This document shows positions 28,439-37,075 of a DNA stretch of 64,000 nt, piece after piece. The notes beneath the pieces are model-generated. The model saw only the letters and a list, made by a program, of their open reading frames with translations, was not told the origin of the DNA and did no database searches. Location of the stretch: contig CP025325.1 of NCBI GenBank assembly GCA_004014935.1, positions 558,001-622,000 of the forward strand, given 5' to 3'. Each line of letters starts with the position of its first letter. Position 1 is the first letter of the stretch. The translations under genes were made by a program, and so were the position numbers. The DNA is from Saccharomycopsis malanga. Taxonomy: Eukaryota > Ascomycota > Saccharomycetes > Ascoideales > Saccharomycopsidaceae.

Positions 28439-29737
28439 TCACGAAAAAAGAGCCTTTTGATTGGATTGCTCAGTTTCTGATTGAAAAAAAGCTACTGGTT
28501 CTTCTTTAGAGTGGTCTGCTATGGTGGTTTTTGTAAAGCTTGGTAAAGGTTCCATGCCCCATTTAGCCAACATCTTTTTATCTTCTTCCCAACCAGTACA
28601 CATTGTAGTCAACATTTTCTTACCAGTGAAGATTGCATTGCAACCTGCCATGAAGCAGAGAAATTGTTCGTATTCTTTCATGGTGTATCTTCCAGCAGCC
28701 AACCTGATGATGGATTTAGGCATGATGATTCTTGCGGTGGCAATGGTTTTCAAGATTTCGTCAAACTCAAGTTTCTTGTCCTTGATGACATCTGTGATTG
28801 GGGTTCCCTTGATAGGTACCAATCTATTGATAGGCAAACTTTCTGGATGCTGATCCATGGTAGCCAACGTATACAAGAAACCAACATGGTCTTCTTCTGT
28901 TTCTCCCAAGCCTAATATACCACCTGTACAAGCTCCTATACCGCTGTTTTGTACGTTGGAAATGGTTTTCAATCTGTCGTCATAAGTTCTGGTCGAAATG
29001 ACCTTTGGATAATGTTCTCTGGAGGTGTCAATATTATGGTTGTAAGCAGTCAAGCCTGCATCTTTTAAAATTTGCAACTGTTCTTTTTCAATCATTCCCA
29101 AAGTGACACAACTTTCCATTCCCATGGAATTGACAGCCTCTATCATTTGGCCAATACGTTTTAAGGCGCTTTTCCGTCCTTTCATTTCTCTCCAAGCTGA
29201 TCCCAAGCAGAATCTGGTGCTTCCATTCTGCTTTGCTTCTTTGGCAGCCTCGATCACTTCGTCAACAGGAATCATTTTCTCTGCTGCCACTCCTGTGTTG
29301 TACCTACTGGATTGAGCACAATATTTACAATCCTCAGTGCATCCTCCGGTTTTGATGTTGAGCAAAGTGCATAGCTGTACTTTGGTTGGATCATGGAATT
29401 TTCTATGGTGGGTTTGGGCTGAGTGAACAAGTTCCATTAATGGTGTACTATAAATCTCTCTGATTTCGTCTCTTGTCCAATTATTGATTGGGCTTTTCAA
29501 CTTGAGAGCAAATTCCAAAATTGTGCCTTTTTTACGTAAAGCATCTCTTTTTGGCTGAAAACTAGGAATTGTATGCTTCTGAAAACCACCTTTCACTGTT
29601 GAATCCAAAGTGGCTGCTGCATTGACATTGCAATGTTCAGAGTTGAAACTTCTGATGTGTTTGAGGCCATAGCATGCCTTTATACTGTTGGCAGTCAAAA
29701 TTATATTATTTGGCTTTGGTTTGAATGGGAAAAGCAT
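28439..29737 (-). CDS. BIO2: Biotin synthase Bio2 (mitochondrial radical SAM enzyme)
   Basis: The product is 432 aa. The radical-SAM motif is C133-x3-C137-x2-C140 (GGCTEDCKYCAQS), followed by YNTGV and GSTRFCLGSAWREMKGRK. Later blocks are AYNHNIDTSREHYPKVISTR, GGILGLGETEEDHVGFL, LPINRLVPIKGTP and IRLAAGRYTM (the [2Fe-2S] Arg region), with MAGCNAIFTGKK near the end. The enzyme inserts sulfur into dethiobiotin to make biotin. About 80 residues precede the conserved domain, starting with a basic, hydrophobic stretch likely to be a mitochondrial presequence. S. cerevisiae Bio2 is 375 aa, so the N-terminal region is longer here. Confidence 0.96.
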   Translation of the reverse strand: MLFPFKPKPNNIILTANSIKACYGLKHIRSFNSEHCNVNAAATLDSTVKGGFQKHTIPSFQPKRDALRKKGTILEFALKLKSPINNWTRDEIREIYSTPLMELVHSAQTHHRKFHDPTKVQLCTLLNIKTGGCTEDCKYCAQSSRYNTGVAAEKMIPVDEVIEAAKEAKQNGSTRFCLGSAWREMKGRKSALKRIGQMIEAVNSMGMESCVTLGMIEKEQLQILKDAGLTAYNHNIDTSREHYPKVISTRTYDDRLKTISNVQNSGIGACTGGILGLGETEEDHVGFLYTLATMDQHPESLPINRLVPIKGTPITDVIKDKKLEFDEILKTIATARIIMPKSIIRLAAGRYTMKEYEQFLCFMAGCNAIFTGKKMLTTMCTGWEEDKKMLAKWGMEPLPSFTKTTIADHSKEEPVAFFQSETEQSNQKALFS

Positions 29738-29989
29738 ATTGAAATCGCCATATAAGTTGTAGTGTCAAAGAACAAGATATCAAACATTTGCTAAAGATAT
29801 CAAGACTTTTTCACAAAATATTATGGACAATATAAACGTTTTGCAGATTAGCAATCTTCTCAACATTATTGGTTAACGATTTCGCCGAACCAATGTCGGC
29901 AGACCGTATTATCTTGACTCATGTGGTGCCAGAAAAGGAAACCTATTGAGTCATGTTGTGTATGGAGTAATGACTCAACAAATTGTAAA

Positions 29990-30105
29990 AGCGTTGTAAA
30001 AAGCAGCGAGGAAAATGTTCGTGTATGGGAATCGAACCCGTGTCTCTCTTGGGTGTTTTTCTCTTCTCCTAGAGCGCTGACAACTGAGCCACCCGGCTCA
30101 GTAGC
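29990..30105 (-). mobile_element. SINE head-only copy (tRNA-like region, ~116 bp)
   Basis: Minus strand: GAGCCGGGTGGCTCAGTTG (A box), GCGCTCTAGGAGAAGAGAAA, ACACGGGTTCGATTCCCATA (B box at 30027-30037) and CTCGCTGCTTTTTACAACGC. The body and tail are absent. It is the cleanest tRNA-like promoter in the window, with both boxes about 50 bp apart. I do not see a clean cloverleaf with an anticodon arm, so I call it SINE and not tRNA. Confidence 0.7.
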
Positions 30106-32348
30106 AATTGTAAATGATAGATTGAACAATTATGAGTAGTAAAAGGCCCTCTAGGTTACGTAAATTGTTTTATTCAAAACAGCTGATAATTCCATGAATA
30201 AACAGAGCGCATTATTGCATTACTTCATATGATAAGCAATGTAAGGAACTGAATTTCAACGTTAACACTAATAAGCAGTAGCTGATAAATATGCTAGCTT
30301 TTCGTGTATACTATAATGTATGAATGATCTACACAATTTATTTCAAAGTTCCCTTGACCCTGATTATTTGGTCATTTAATTTCTTATCGAATTCCATGAT
30401 GTTTTCGAAAAACAACAGATTGTTTACTTGAAATTCTTCAAAACCTCAAAAATCTATTGGCCAAATATTGCCGACGTGCTTGATAAATCAAGCCCTGGTG
30501 CTTAGTAAATCAAGACCTGGTGCTTTACAAAGACTTTGGTGATTTACAAACTATCCAATTTAAAAAAACAAGGTTGATAAAACATTGAAATTCAGCAACA
30601 ATTGGCCGTCCAGACCACAACAAGAACAATACAGTTGTAAACCTTTTCCTCTTATCATTGCGGTTAAACATGTTTTCGGTTACTTTGGTCTTGGCTGCAG
30701 ATTTAATCTTCCATTATCTCCAAACCTGCTGTTGTTAGGATGTATCGTTTTTATGCTTTCTTGCAGCAATGTCGATGATAAACACACCTTGCCAATCTCA
30801 TAAAATCACTCAAGGATTATACGGAATCCAAAAGAGCCGGGCAAATCGTAACAAGCACAGTTTTTCTGCTCATTTGCACTGAAAAATCAATATTTCTAGC
30901 CCCAGCGAGGCCAAAAGTGCCAATTATGACATCCCAAAAACAGAATACAACCAAGATCTATACGGTAACGTCATGGCAACTTTGAACAACTTTTAGTCCG
31001 AAAGGAAAGGCGAATTCTGCCGATTTGTTCCATATTAGGATTGAGTTTTTTCCTCTTCAGTTCGTTTTGCAAATCATTTGCTTCTACAATCAATCTACAC
31101 TCTTTCCTACTTGTGCTTTAAGCTTCTGCCCTGACCCAGTGTATACAAACACCCAAAGCAATGCAACATGTCCACATTTCCAACTATGCTCCTATACTAC
31201 TCAACTTGCGCGAATCTCGTTACAAGACAATCTCGACCTCTCCAAGATGCTTTCGTTTTACGGCCGTACCTCTGTAATTCCGTCATCCAAACGAATGACC
31301 CTACATTGTAAGATAGCCATTTTAGCGTCCAAGCAGTAAAAACAAGGCACTGAGCCCTTCAATTAGTACTGGAGAACAGCAATACAATGCAAGAATCGGC
31401 AAAAGTACAGAAAAAGACGAGGAATATCTGAAAACAATAGATGTTCACGGAAAAACAACAATAGGTTCAGCAATACAGAAAGAATCGATTCACTGGCCAG
31501 CTGTAAACTGATAATGTCAAGTCATGTCAGCTTGGTAAGCTTATTTTGTTTGTTTGTCCAAAGCTGAACAATCTGGCCGGGTTTATTAACACGCTCAACA
31601 TTGATTATGAAATACTGCGCAGACTGTTCCAAAATTCTAGACGACAACTCGCCAATCGCCTATAAACATTCAAGATTACTACTACCAAATGGGCCTCCGC
31701 ATCTTTGACAAGGAACAGTTGGAAATTACAATTGCGTGCCTATGACGTGCAAGGAACATTTTCTTTCTGTTCTGAAAGGGTAATCACTTCCCTGTATTGA
31801 CAGTATAGCTTAACAATACTACTAAAAGCTCGCTTCGCATATTTGGCAACCTGAACTCATTACCAACTGTATATCCTCTATTGTCCATGTCCCACTACAC
31901 AACACGTAGCTTCCTTGTCAAACTTTAGATCTGCAGCATTGGCGGGTCTCTCTCCACATTGTGCATTGTGAATTGTGCATTGTGCATACATGCGAATGCA
32001 TTGTGCATCGTGCATTGCGCATACATGCGAATGCATTGTGCATGGTTATTTTTTTGCAACTTGAACATGAACATCGCGGAGTTATGGATTGTAAATTAGC
32101 CAGACTTGACGGCCATATTGAGCAACGTATGAAGAGTTTAGTTTGGCAATTTAATTTGTAATGGCACTGGGGCTGATAGATTGAAATGTTTTATGTAATT
32201 GTATTGGAATCTTCAGGTATAAATATCCATAAAAATCCGGTTTTTTTTTTTTTCTCAAAACATTATCATGAAGAAACAACAGCAGTTTTTCATTCAAACT
32301 TCTTTGAATAGGTTTAGCTGAACAAACACTTGAGATAGAACATAAATA
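30106..32348. other. Long intergenic region, no gene recognised
   Basis: About 2.2 kb of mostly unique sequence. There is a small tandem repeat at 30475-30545 (GATAAATCAAGCCCTGGTGC-like) and a TGCATT-rich tract at 31955-32047. The last 150 bp are the promoter of the Kex2-repeat gene, with TATAAATA at 32218-32225. Open frames of 70-105 codons exist but match nothing I know and lack codon bias. Confidence 0.45.
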
Positions 32349-33086
32349 ATGATTGGAACACATTTTAAGAACTTTTTTATTGGCGGTTTGCTTATACAAA
32401 GCGCAGTTTGCCAACCAGTTGCTCCTGAAAAGAGAGATCTTCTTGCAGTTGTTGGCAATGTTACCAAAGTGATTGATGGTGCTTTAACTGATGTTGGAAT
32501 TGTTGTCGATGGTGTGACCAAATTGGTTGGTGGTGTTGGTACTGATGTCGTTGATATTGTTGATGGTTTATTACAAAACAGAGATGTTAATCAAAAAAGA
32601 CAAGTTGCTCCTGAAAAGAGAGATCTTCTTGCAGTTGTTAACAATGTTACTAAAGTGATTGATGGTGCTTTGACTGATGTAGGAATTATAGTTGATGGTG
32701 CAACGTCTTTAGTTGGTGGTGTTGGTACAGATGTCGTTGAAATTATTGGCGAGTTGCTTGATGAAAGAGACCTCCAGGAAAAAAGAGAGTTGAACGAAAA
32801 AAGAGACCTTATTGCAGTTGTCAACAATGTCACTAAAGTCATTGATGGTGCGTTAACAGACGTTGGAATCGTTGTCGATGGTGTGACCAAATTGGTTGGT
32901 GGTATTGGTACTGATGTTGTTCTCATTGTTGATGGTTTGCTAGACAAAAGAGATGCGGTTACTGCTGCTCCTTTAGTCAAAGAAACCAACAATGCCTTTA
33001 GATTGTTTAGCTTTAACAATGGCTTCAGCGGCATGTTGTTTGGCCAAATCTTCTGTGTTTTGGCTCTTGCTCTTTTCTTTTATTAG
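32349..33086 (+). CDS. Kex2-processed repeat preproprotein, secreted or surface, unknown function
   Basis: The product is 245 aa. A signal peptide (about 1-21) is followed by three near-identical ~50-residue repeats at 30-84, 92-146 and 153-201. Each repeat contains NVTKVIDGALTDVG and GTDVV. Dibasic KR sites precede and follow them at 28-29, 83-84, 90-91, 145-146, 151-152 and 200-201, with short spacers (QVAPEKR, ELNEKR) cut out in between. Each repeat has an NVT glycosylation sequon and a heptad-like hydrophobic pattern, acidic overall. The C-terminus is a hydrophobic tail (about 230-245, ending LALALFFY) that could be a GPI signal. The layout matches fungal Kex2-processed repeat proteins, such as pheromone precursors and the C. 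albicans Ece1 precursor. I see no sequence match to any of these. A TATA box lies 124 bp upstream. Confidence 0.85.
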   Translation: MIGTHFKNFFIGGLLIQSAVCQPVAPEKRDLLAVVGNVTKVIDGALTDVGIVVDGVTKLVGGVGTDVVDIVDGLLQNRDVNQKRQVAPEKRDLLAVVNNVTKVIDGALTDVGIIVDGATSLVGGVGTDVVEIIGELLDERDLQEKRELNEKRDLIAVVNNVTKVIDGALTDVGIVVDGVTKLVGGIGTDVVLIVDGLLDKRDAVTAAPLVKETNNAFRLFSFNNGFSGMLFGQIFCVLALALFFY

Positions 33087-33146
33087 TTGTTTTGCTTTTT
33101 CTAGTTAATATCCAATTAAATATTATTTTGTAATAAAATATATTCA

Positions 33147-33198
33147 TGTACTGGGCTTGAAATATAAGATTATTATTATTATTATTATTATTATTATA
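33147..33198 (+). mobile_element. 5'-truncated SINE with (ATT)n tail
   Basis: Shows TACTGGGCTTGAAATATAAG followed by about nine ATT units. Confidence 0.65.
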
Positions 33199-33274
33199 AA
33201 ATATATTTTCTGTAATATTTTGGAAATTGTAAGTCGTACTAAGTATATTTTTTTGTAATAATTTTGAAAATTTC

Positions 33275-33466
33275 CAGTACTGTAGAGAAAAAGACCTAAA
33301 ATTGCCAGTACTGTAAAGAAAAAAGACCAAAGAGGAACACCGGTTCGATTCCCAAGACAAAACACTTTTTACAGTTTTGAACAAGTATAACTGTTTAATA
33401 CTGGCTACTTTGGAATCAGATAAATTAAGAAATTATGACGATTGGACATTATTGGGTGTTAGCCCG
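33275..33466 (+). mobile_element. SINE head and body with intact B box
   Basis: Two head modules (CCAGTACTGTAGAGAAAAAG and CCAGTACTGTAAAGAAAAAA), then B box CGGTTCGATTCCCAAGAC (33341-33358), ACACTTTTTACAG, GATTGGACATTATTGGG and a stop. A minus-strand SINE tail follows directly (33467-33502, AATAATAATAATATCATATA then TTTCAAGCCCAG). Confidence 0.65.
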
Positions 33467-33642
33467 TAATAATAATAATATCATATATTTCAAGCCCAGT
33501 ATATAATGAGCTTCAATTTATATACTAGTTTTGTCAAAAGCAAGGATTATTTGCTACTTTGAACAATTTTGAGAGACACTATGAGAAAGTAGAGAGAACA
33601 TTGTAATAACTACAACGGGATTGGCGTATAAATTATGTACCT

Positions 33643-33893
33643 ATAATAATGATATTATCATATATTTTAAGCCCAGTATATCAGTTTCGTATATACGCGC
33701 TATGACTTGGTAAAGCCCAATCATATCCTTTTCATCATCATTGACTAACCGGTGTTCGTGTTAGGTCTTATTTTTTTCTTTTGTGAGTGCTATGGGCTAA
33801 ACTAGCCTGCCCGGTCTTTTTTCTCTTCACTGAGCCAAATGGCCCAGTGGTTAAGCCAAATGGCCCAGTGGCTAAGCCAAATGACCCAGTGCC
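33643..33893 (-). mobile_element. SINE copy with triplicated head hairpin
   Basis: Contains the 3' block CGCGTATATACGAAACTGAT and CTGGGCTTAAAATATATGAT, the body GATTGGGCTTTACCAAGTCA and head modules GAAAAAAGACCGGGCAGGCT. The 5' head motif (GGCCCAGTGG with AGCCAAATGG) appears three times in tandem at 33826-33893. The B box is diverged or missing. Confidence 0.7.
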
Positions 33894-34077
33894 TATAAGA
33901 TACTAATAATAAAAATTTTAAAGGACATGGCCCAATGACTACAACTAACATCGAAATATAGATTTGAATGAATTATTAACTACCACCGCACTATTAATTG
34001 TCCTCTTCAATGTCACCATATTATTAATTAGCACCATATTATTAATTAGCACCATATTATCAACTACCACCGCACTA

Positions 34078-36729
34078 TTAATCATCCTCTTCAATGTCAC
34101 CGTGTTTCCAGCAACCTCTTCTTGCAGCCTTTGCAGTCTGTTCCAACTTGAGCAATTGCTCGTGTTCTTTTTTCAAAGCTTGCTCCCAAGGGGACAACTT
34201 CTTGTTGACGATGGCCCAGCCGTTTTGGACCAATTCTCTATTAACAGAATAAGATGGATCTTTGGCGACTTTCTCGGGATCGTAGAGGGTGAACGACATA
34301 TCTATGCCTGGTTCTGGGTTTGGTTTGTTTTCCAAGGCAATGATTTTCTTTTCCAAGATCAATTCGTCCAAGAAATCGACAGCGTCATCCAAATAGTTTG
34401 TAGGGGCCGTAGGAGGCAACCTGATCAAGGAGAAACTGCCCACATGGCCCTGGGCAGGCAATTTGGACAAGGAGAATTGCGGCGGCAATTGGCGGAAGGC
34501 GTCAGAGGTCACGTAATCAATGTTACCAAAGTCAATGTGCTGCACTTTGTATTTTCTGGTGGTTTTGTCGTAATTCAAGACCCTGGCTCTGTAGTACTTT
34601 CCGTTTCGGGAGTAGGCTGCAGAGACCAAGTCTCCTTTTTTCGGAGGGCGTTCCAAGTCTTTGGGATACGAGACGGCGTTGGTGCTGGCTGATTTGATAG
34701 GCTGGCTATTATGGAACAGATGGAACTCCTTTTGGAAAGGGATCAACTTGTCGCTCTCCTCGTTGAGGATTTGGAACGAAATCAAGCCTTCGTCGGAGAT
34801 GTCGTTGACTTCGATATCGTAGTATTTCGGAGAAACGGCTGTTTGGGCAACGGCTTTAGTCACGTCCTCGACAGCCGCCTCGGGGCTGTAGTGTGCCCAG
34901 ATACCGATTTTGTTGTGCTGGGCCTCTTCCTGGGCGTCCCAGAACCGCTCGGCGTGTTTCGTTTGGTCCACGGAGTACTCGTGGATCTCGTAGAAGCCTT
35001 GGGCCAACAAGCTGTGCTGCAACGGCACGCTCTGGCCAGGCAAATACAAGTTGCCGATGAAACCGCCCACCTTGTCGACGTTGTATATTTCTATGTGGAC
35101 GTCCCGCTGGAGCGCCTTTCTGGTGACGAGGTCCACGGCTGCCTTGGTGAGCGCGGCATCTTTGGTTTTGTTGGCCAAGCCGCCAAGCACAAGCACCAAG
35201 CGGACACCGTCCTTGGGCAACACCAATCGGAAGCGGTTCGGCGCCGAAACGTAGTCCACCACAGCCGGGATCTTCGGTCTTCCGGAGAAGCCCGAGAGAA
35301 ACGTCTTTGCGCGGCCCGCCGTTTCGCTGGCGTCGACAATCCGTTCGGCCGGCGGGAGTTTGCCGTGGATCCCGGCTTTTCGGTCCATTGCGCCTTTCTC
35401 GGCTTGTATCAAAGTGTCCCAATTGGCGCTTCTGGCGTCGTCGCCTCTCCGGTGTCTCACGACACCGGCCCAGCCGCTCCGTACAATCTGCTCGCCCAAG
35501 TCCGAGCCGTCGGGAAGAGCAACGGCCACCAACGGTCTTTCGGCGAACTGCTCTGATTCCGGACGCACCCCCGCAACTACAACGGCCACGGTCTTGCCGA
35601 TAGTCTTCTTTCGGACAAACTCCTTGGCCAACGGAACAAACGGAGCCTGTGCCGAGTCCGAGGCCCGCGGAGCCCGCAACGAGGCCAACTGCACCGTGCG
35701 CTCCTGGTCCCCGTCCTTGGTTCTCACCACCAAGGTGTCTGCGGACACTACTCTGGCCACAACCACGCTGAAAGACGCGCCGACGTCAAATGCGTCTTTG
35801 GACGCCCTCTTCACCGCCCGGGCGCCTTTCCAAAGCCCCTTTTGCGCAACCCTGGAAAGCCGCTCGCTGGCTCGTAGCAACGACATGTCCTCTGGCCCCA
35901 AAAGGGCAGATTGCCAGTCGGAAACCTCGGCCAAGCCGCTTTCCAAGATCTTCTCGGCAATGTTGCCGGCAGGATGGAGAATCCGGCCTACAAGAACGCC
36001 GCTGGCCGACTCACCAACCACCGACACCTGGACGTCGCGCAAGAGCAATCTCTGCTCTACAAAATACTTGCTTTCGCTGCCATATGGCTCGGCATCGGAT
36101 CCCGGCCCCGAAGCACTCCGAGGCGCCCTGATGCCCGCAATTAGCACCGGAGCCACCACGTGCTTCGCCCCCGACACCAAGAACCGCACCAACAACCGGT
36201 CGCCGCTGATCACCTTCTCTACAATACCGCCAATAGGCGTGGCTTTCGACGCCTCAATGTCATGGAACATCAACTCGTTGGCCACCTCAAGCTTGCTCTG
36301 AGCGCCCCACAACCCGTCCCTGCTGGCCCTCGACTTGCCCTCGACGTCCTTCAAATCATAGTAGTAATCCTCGTCCAAAGGATCGCTCGTTTCCTTCACT
36401 CTAACCGCCCCCTTCTCCAACAAGTACTCAACCAAACTCCCGAAAATCGGCGTCTTGATATCTCCAAACTCACGCTTCGTCCCGCCAAGCCCCGGCAAAC
36501 TGTACATCACCTTGAACTTCACAACCTTGTTCAACAACAATTTGCGCAAAATCTCCCTTGCCTGGAACGAATACGCCTCATTCATCGACACCTTGGGCGC
36601 TTGGACATACGCCAACGAAAGCTGGCGCTCAACCGGCGCCGTCGCCCCACCATGATTCGCTGGAACTAAAATAACGGTGTCAGCAGAAAGCACTGACTTC
36701 ACTCTGGCAGAATAATACACGGAACTCAT
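34078..36729 (-). CDS. SND1: Tudor-SN (SND1-type) nuclease-domain protein
   Basis: The product is 883 aa from the ATG at 36729 (MSSVYYSARVKSVLSADTV). That ATG has A at -3 and opens directly into the first SN domain. An in-frame ATG at 36753 would add eight residues. Four staphylococcal-nuclease-like repeats cover most of the protein (starts near SADTVILVP, SGDRLLVRF, SADTLVVRT and APNRFRLVLP). A Tudor domain is split into a fifth, partial SN fold at the C-terminus (VSAAYSRNGKYYRARVLNY, then HIDFGNIDYVTSDAFRQLP). This is the SND1/Tudor-SN order; the family binds RNA in splicing, decay and stress granules. It is absent from S. cerevisiae. The gene is strikingly GC-rich, yet leucine is encoded by TTG, CTT or CTC, with CTG avoided. 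Confidence 0.9.
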   Translation of the reverse strand: MSSVYYSARVKSVLSADTVILVPANHGGATAPVERQLSLAYVQAPKVSMNEAYSFQAREILRKLLLNKVVKFKVMYSLPGLGGTKREFGDIKTPIFGSLVEYLLEKGAVRVKETSDPLDEDYYYDLKDVEGKSRASRDGLWGAQSKLEVANELMFHDIEASKATPIGGIVEKVISGDRLLVRFLVSGAKHVVAPVLIAGIRAPRSASGPGSDAEPYGSESKYFVEQRLLLRDVQVSVVGESASGVLVGRILHPAGNIAEKILESGLAEVSDWQSALLGPEDMSLLRASERLSRVAQKGLWKGARAVKRASKDAFDVGASFSVVVARVVSADTLVVRTKDGDQERTVQLASLRAPRASDSAQAPFVPLAKEFVRKKTIGKTVAVVVAGVRPESEQFAERPLVAVALPDGSDLGEQIVRSGWAGVVRHRRGDDARSANWDTLIQAEKGAMDRKAGIHGKLPPAERIVDASETAGRAKTFLSGFSGRPKIPAVVDYVSAPNRFRLVLPKDGVRLVLVLGGLANKTKDAALTKAAVDLVTRKALQRDVHIEIYNVDKVGGFIGNLYLPGQSVPLQHSLLAQGFYEIHEYSVDQTKHAERFWDAQEEAQHNKIGIWAHYSPEAAVEDVTKAVAQTAVSPKYYDIEVNDISDEGLISFQILNEESDKLIPFQKEFHLFHNSQPIKSASTNAVSYPKDLERPPKKGDLVSAAYSRNGKYYRARVLNYDKTTRKYKVQHIDFGNIDYVTSDAFRQLPPQFSLSKLPAQGHVGSFSLIRLPPTAPTNYLDDAVDFLDELILEKKIIALENKPNPEPGIDMSFTLYDPEKVAKDPSYSVNRELVQNGWAIVNKKLSPWEQALKKEHEQLLKLEQTAKAARRGCWKHGDIEEDD

Positions 36730-36875
36730 CTTGTTTGATGTTTTTTGGGCCATTAAACTGTTTGATACTTGGTGATATGGTAAACTTTTCAGTAGTCGTG
36801 TCCATATGGTGCAAGGGTGTGAGTGGTGCAAGGGTGACCGACCAATATTGAATGGTTAAATAGTAATTAATAACA

Positions 36876-37075
36876 TTTGATATTTCGATCCACTTTTGTA
36901 AAACCCAATAATGTCCAATTATCGTGATTTTTGGATTTGGCAACTTGGAAAGTAGCCATTCATATCGTATTTCACACAGTTCCACTTGCCTGTGAAATCA
37001 CATTCAACATCGTAAAAAGCAGCCAGTAAAGTGGACTAAATTGTTCGTCGAACCACCCGCCATCCAACCCAGTGG
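36876..37075 (-). mobile_element. SINE copy, decayed at both ends
   Basis: Minus strand: CACTGGGTTGGATGGC head, a diverged B box (GGTTCGACG), TGGCTGCTTTTTACGATGTT, TGATTTCACAGGCAAGTGGA, GGACATTATTGGGTTTTACA and GGATCGAAATATCAA. The tail is missing. Confidence 0.65.

Larger units (their letters stand above)
33087..34077. other. Intergenic region filled with SINE pieces
   Basis: Convergent 3' flanks of the Kex2-repeat and Tudor-SN genes. Nearly all of it is SINE-related (33147-33198, 33275-33502, 33643-33893). A ~150-bp linker at 33499-33652 is duplicated at 39695-39840, and imperfect repeats of ATTATTAATTAGCACCAT lie at 34000-34080. Confidence 0.6.

Noticed and set aside
29990-30105. A genuine tRNA gene
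   Set aside because: A and B boxes are good and a tRNA-like head is clear, but I cannot fold a normal acceptor and anticodon arm, and the same sequence recurs as the head of the SINE family.
30585-31339. Hypothetical genes at 30585-30803 and 31025-31339
   Set aside because: No codon bias, no family, no promoter elements; the region has many stops in all frames beyond these.
34711-35556. Long open frames on the plus strand opposite SND1 (also opposite ALR1 at 40583-41827, SNT2 at 46830-49784 and UTP20 at 57261-57959)
   Set aside because: They are antisense shadows of GC-rich genes, with no domain, promoter or codon bias.
36730-36831. An N-terminal extension of SND1 from a non-ATG codon at 36831
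   Set aside because: The extension begins with TTG and its sequence is not conserved-looking; ATG at 36729 begins at the SN domain.
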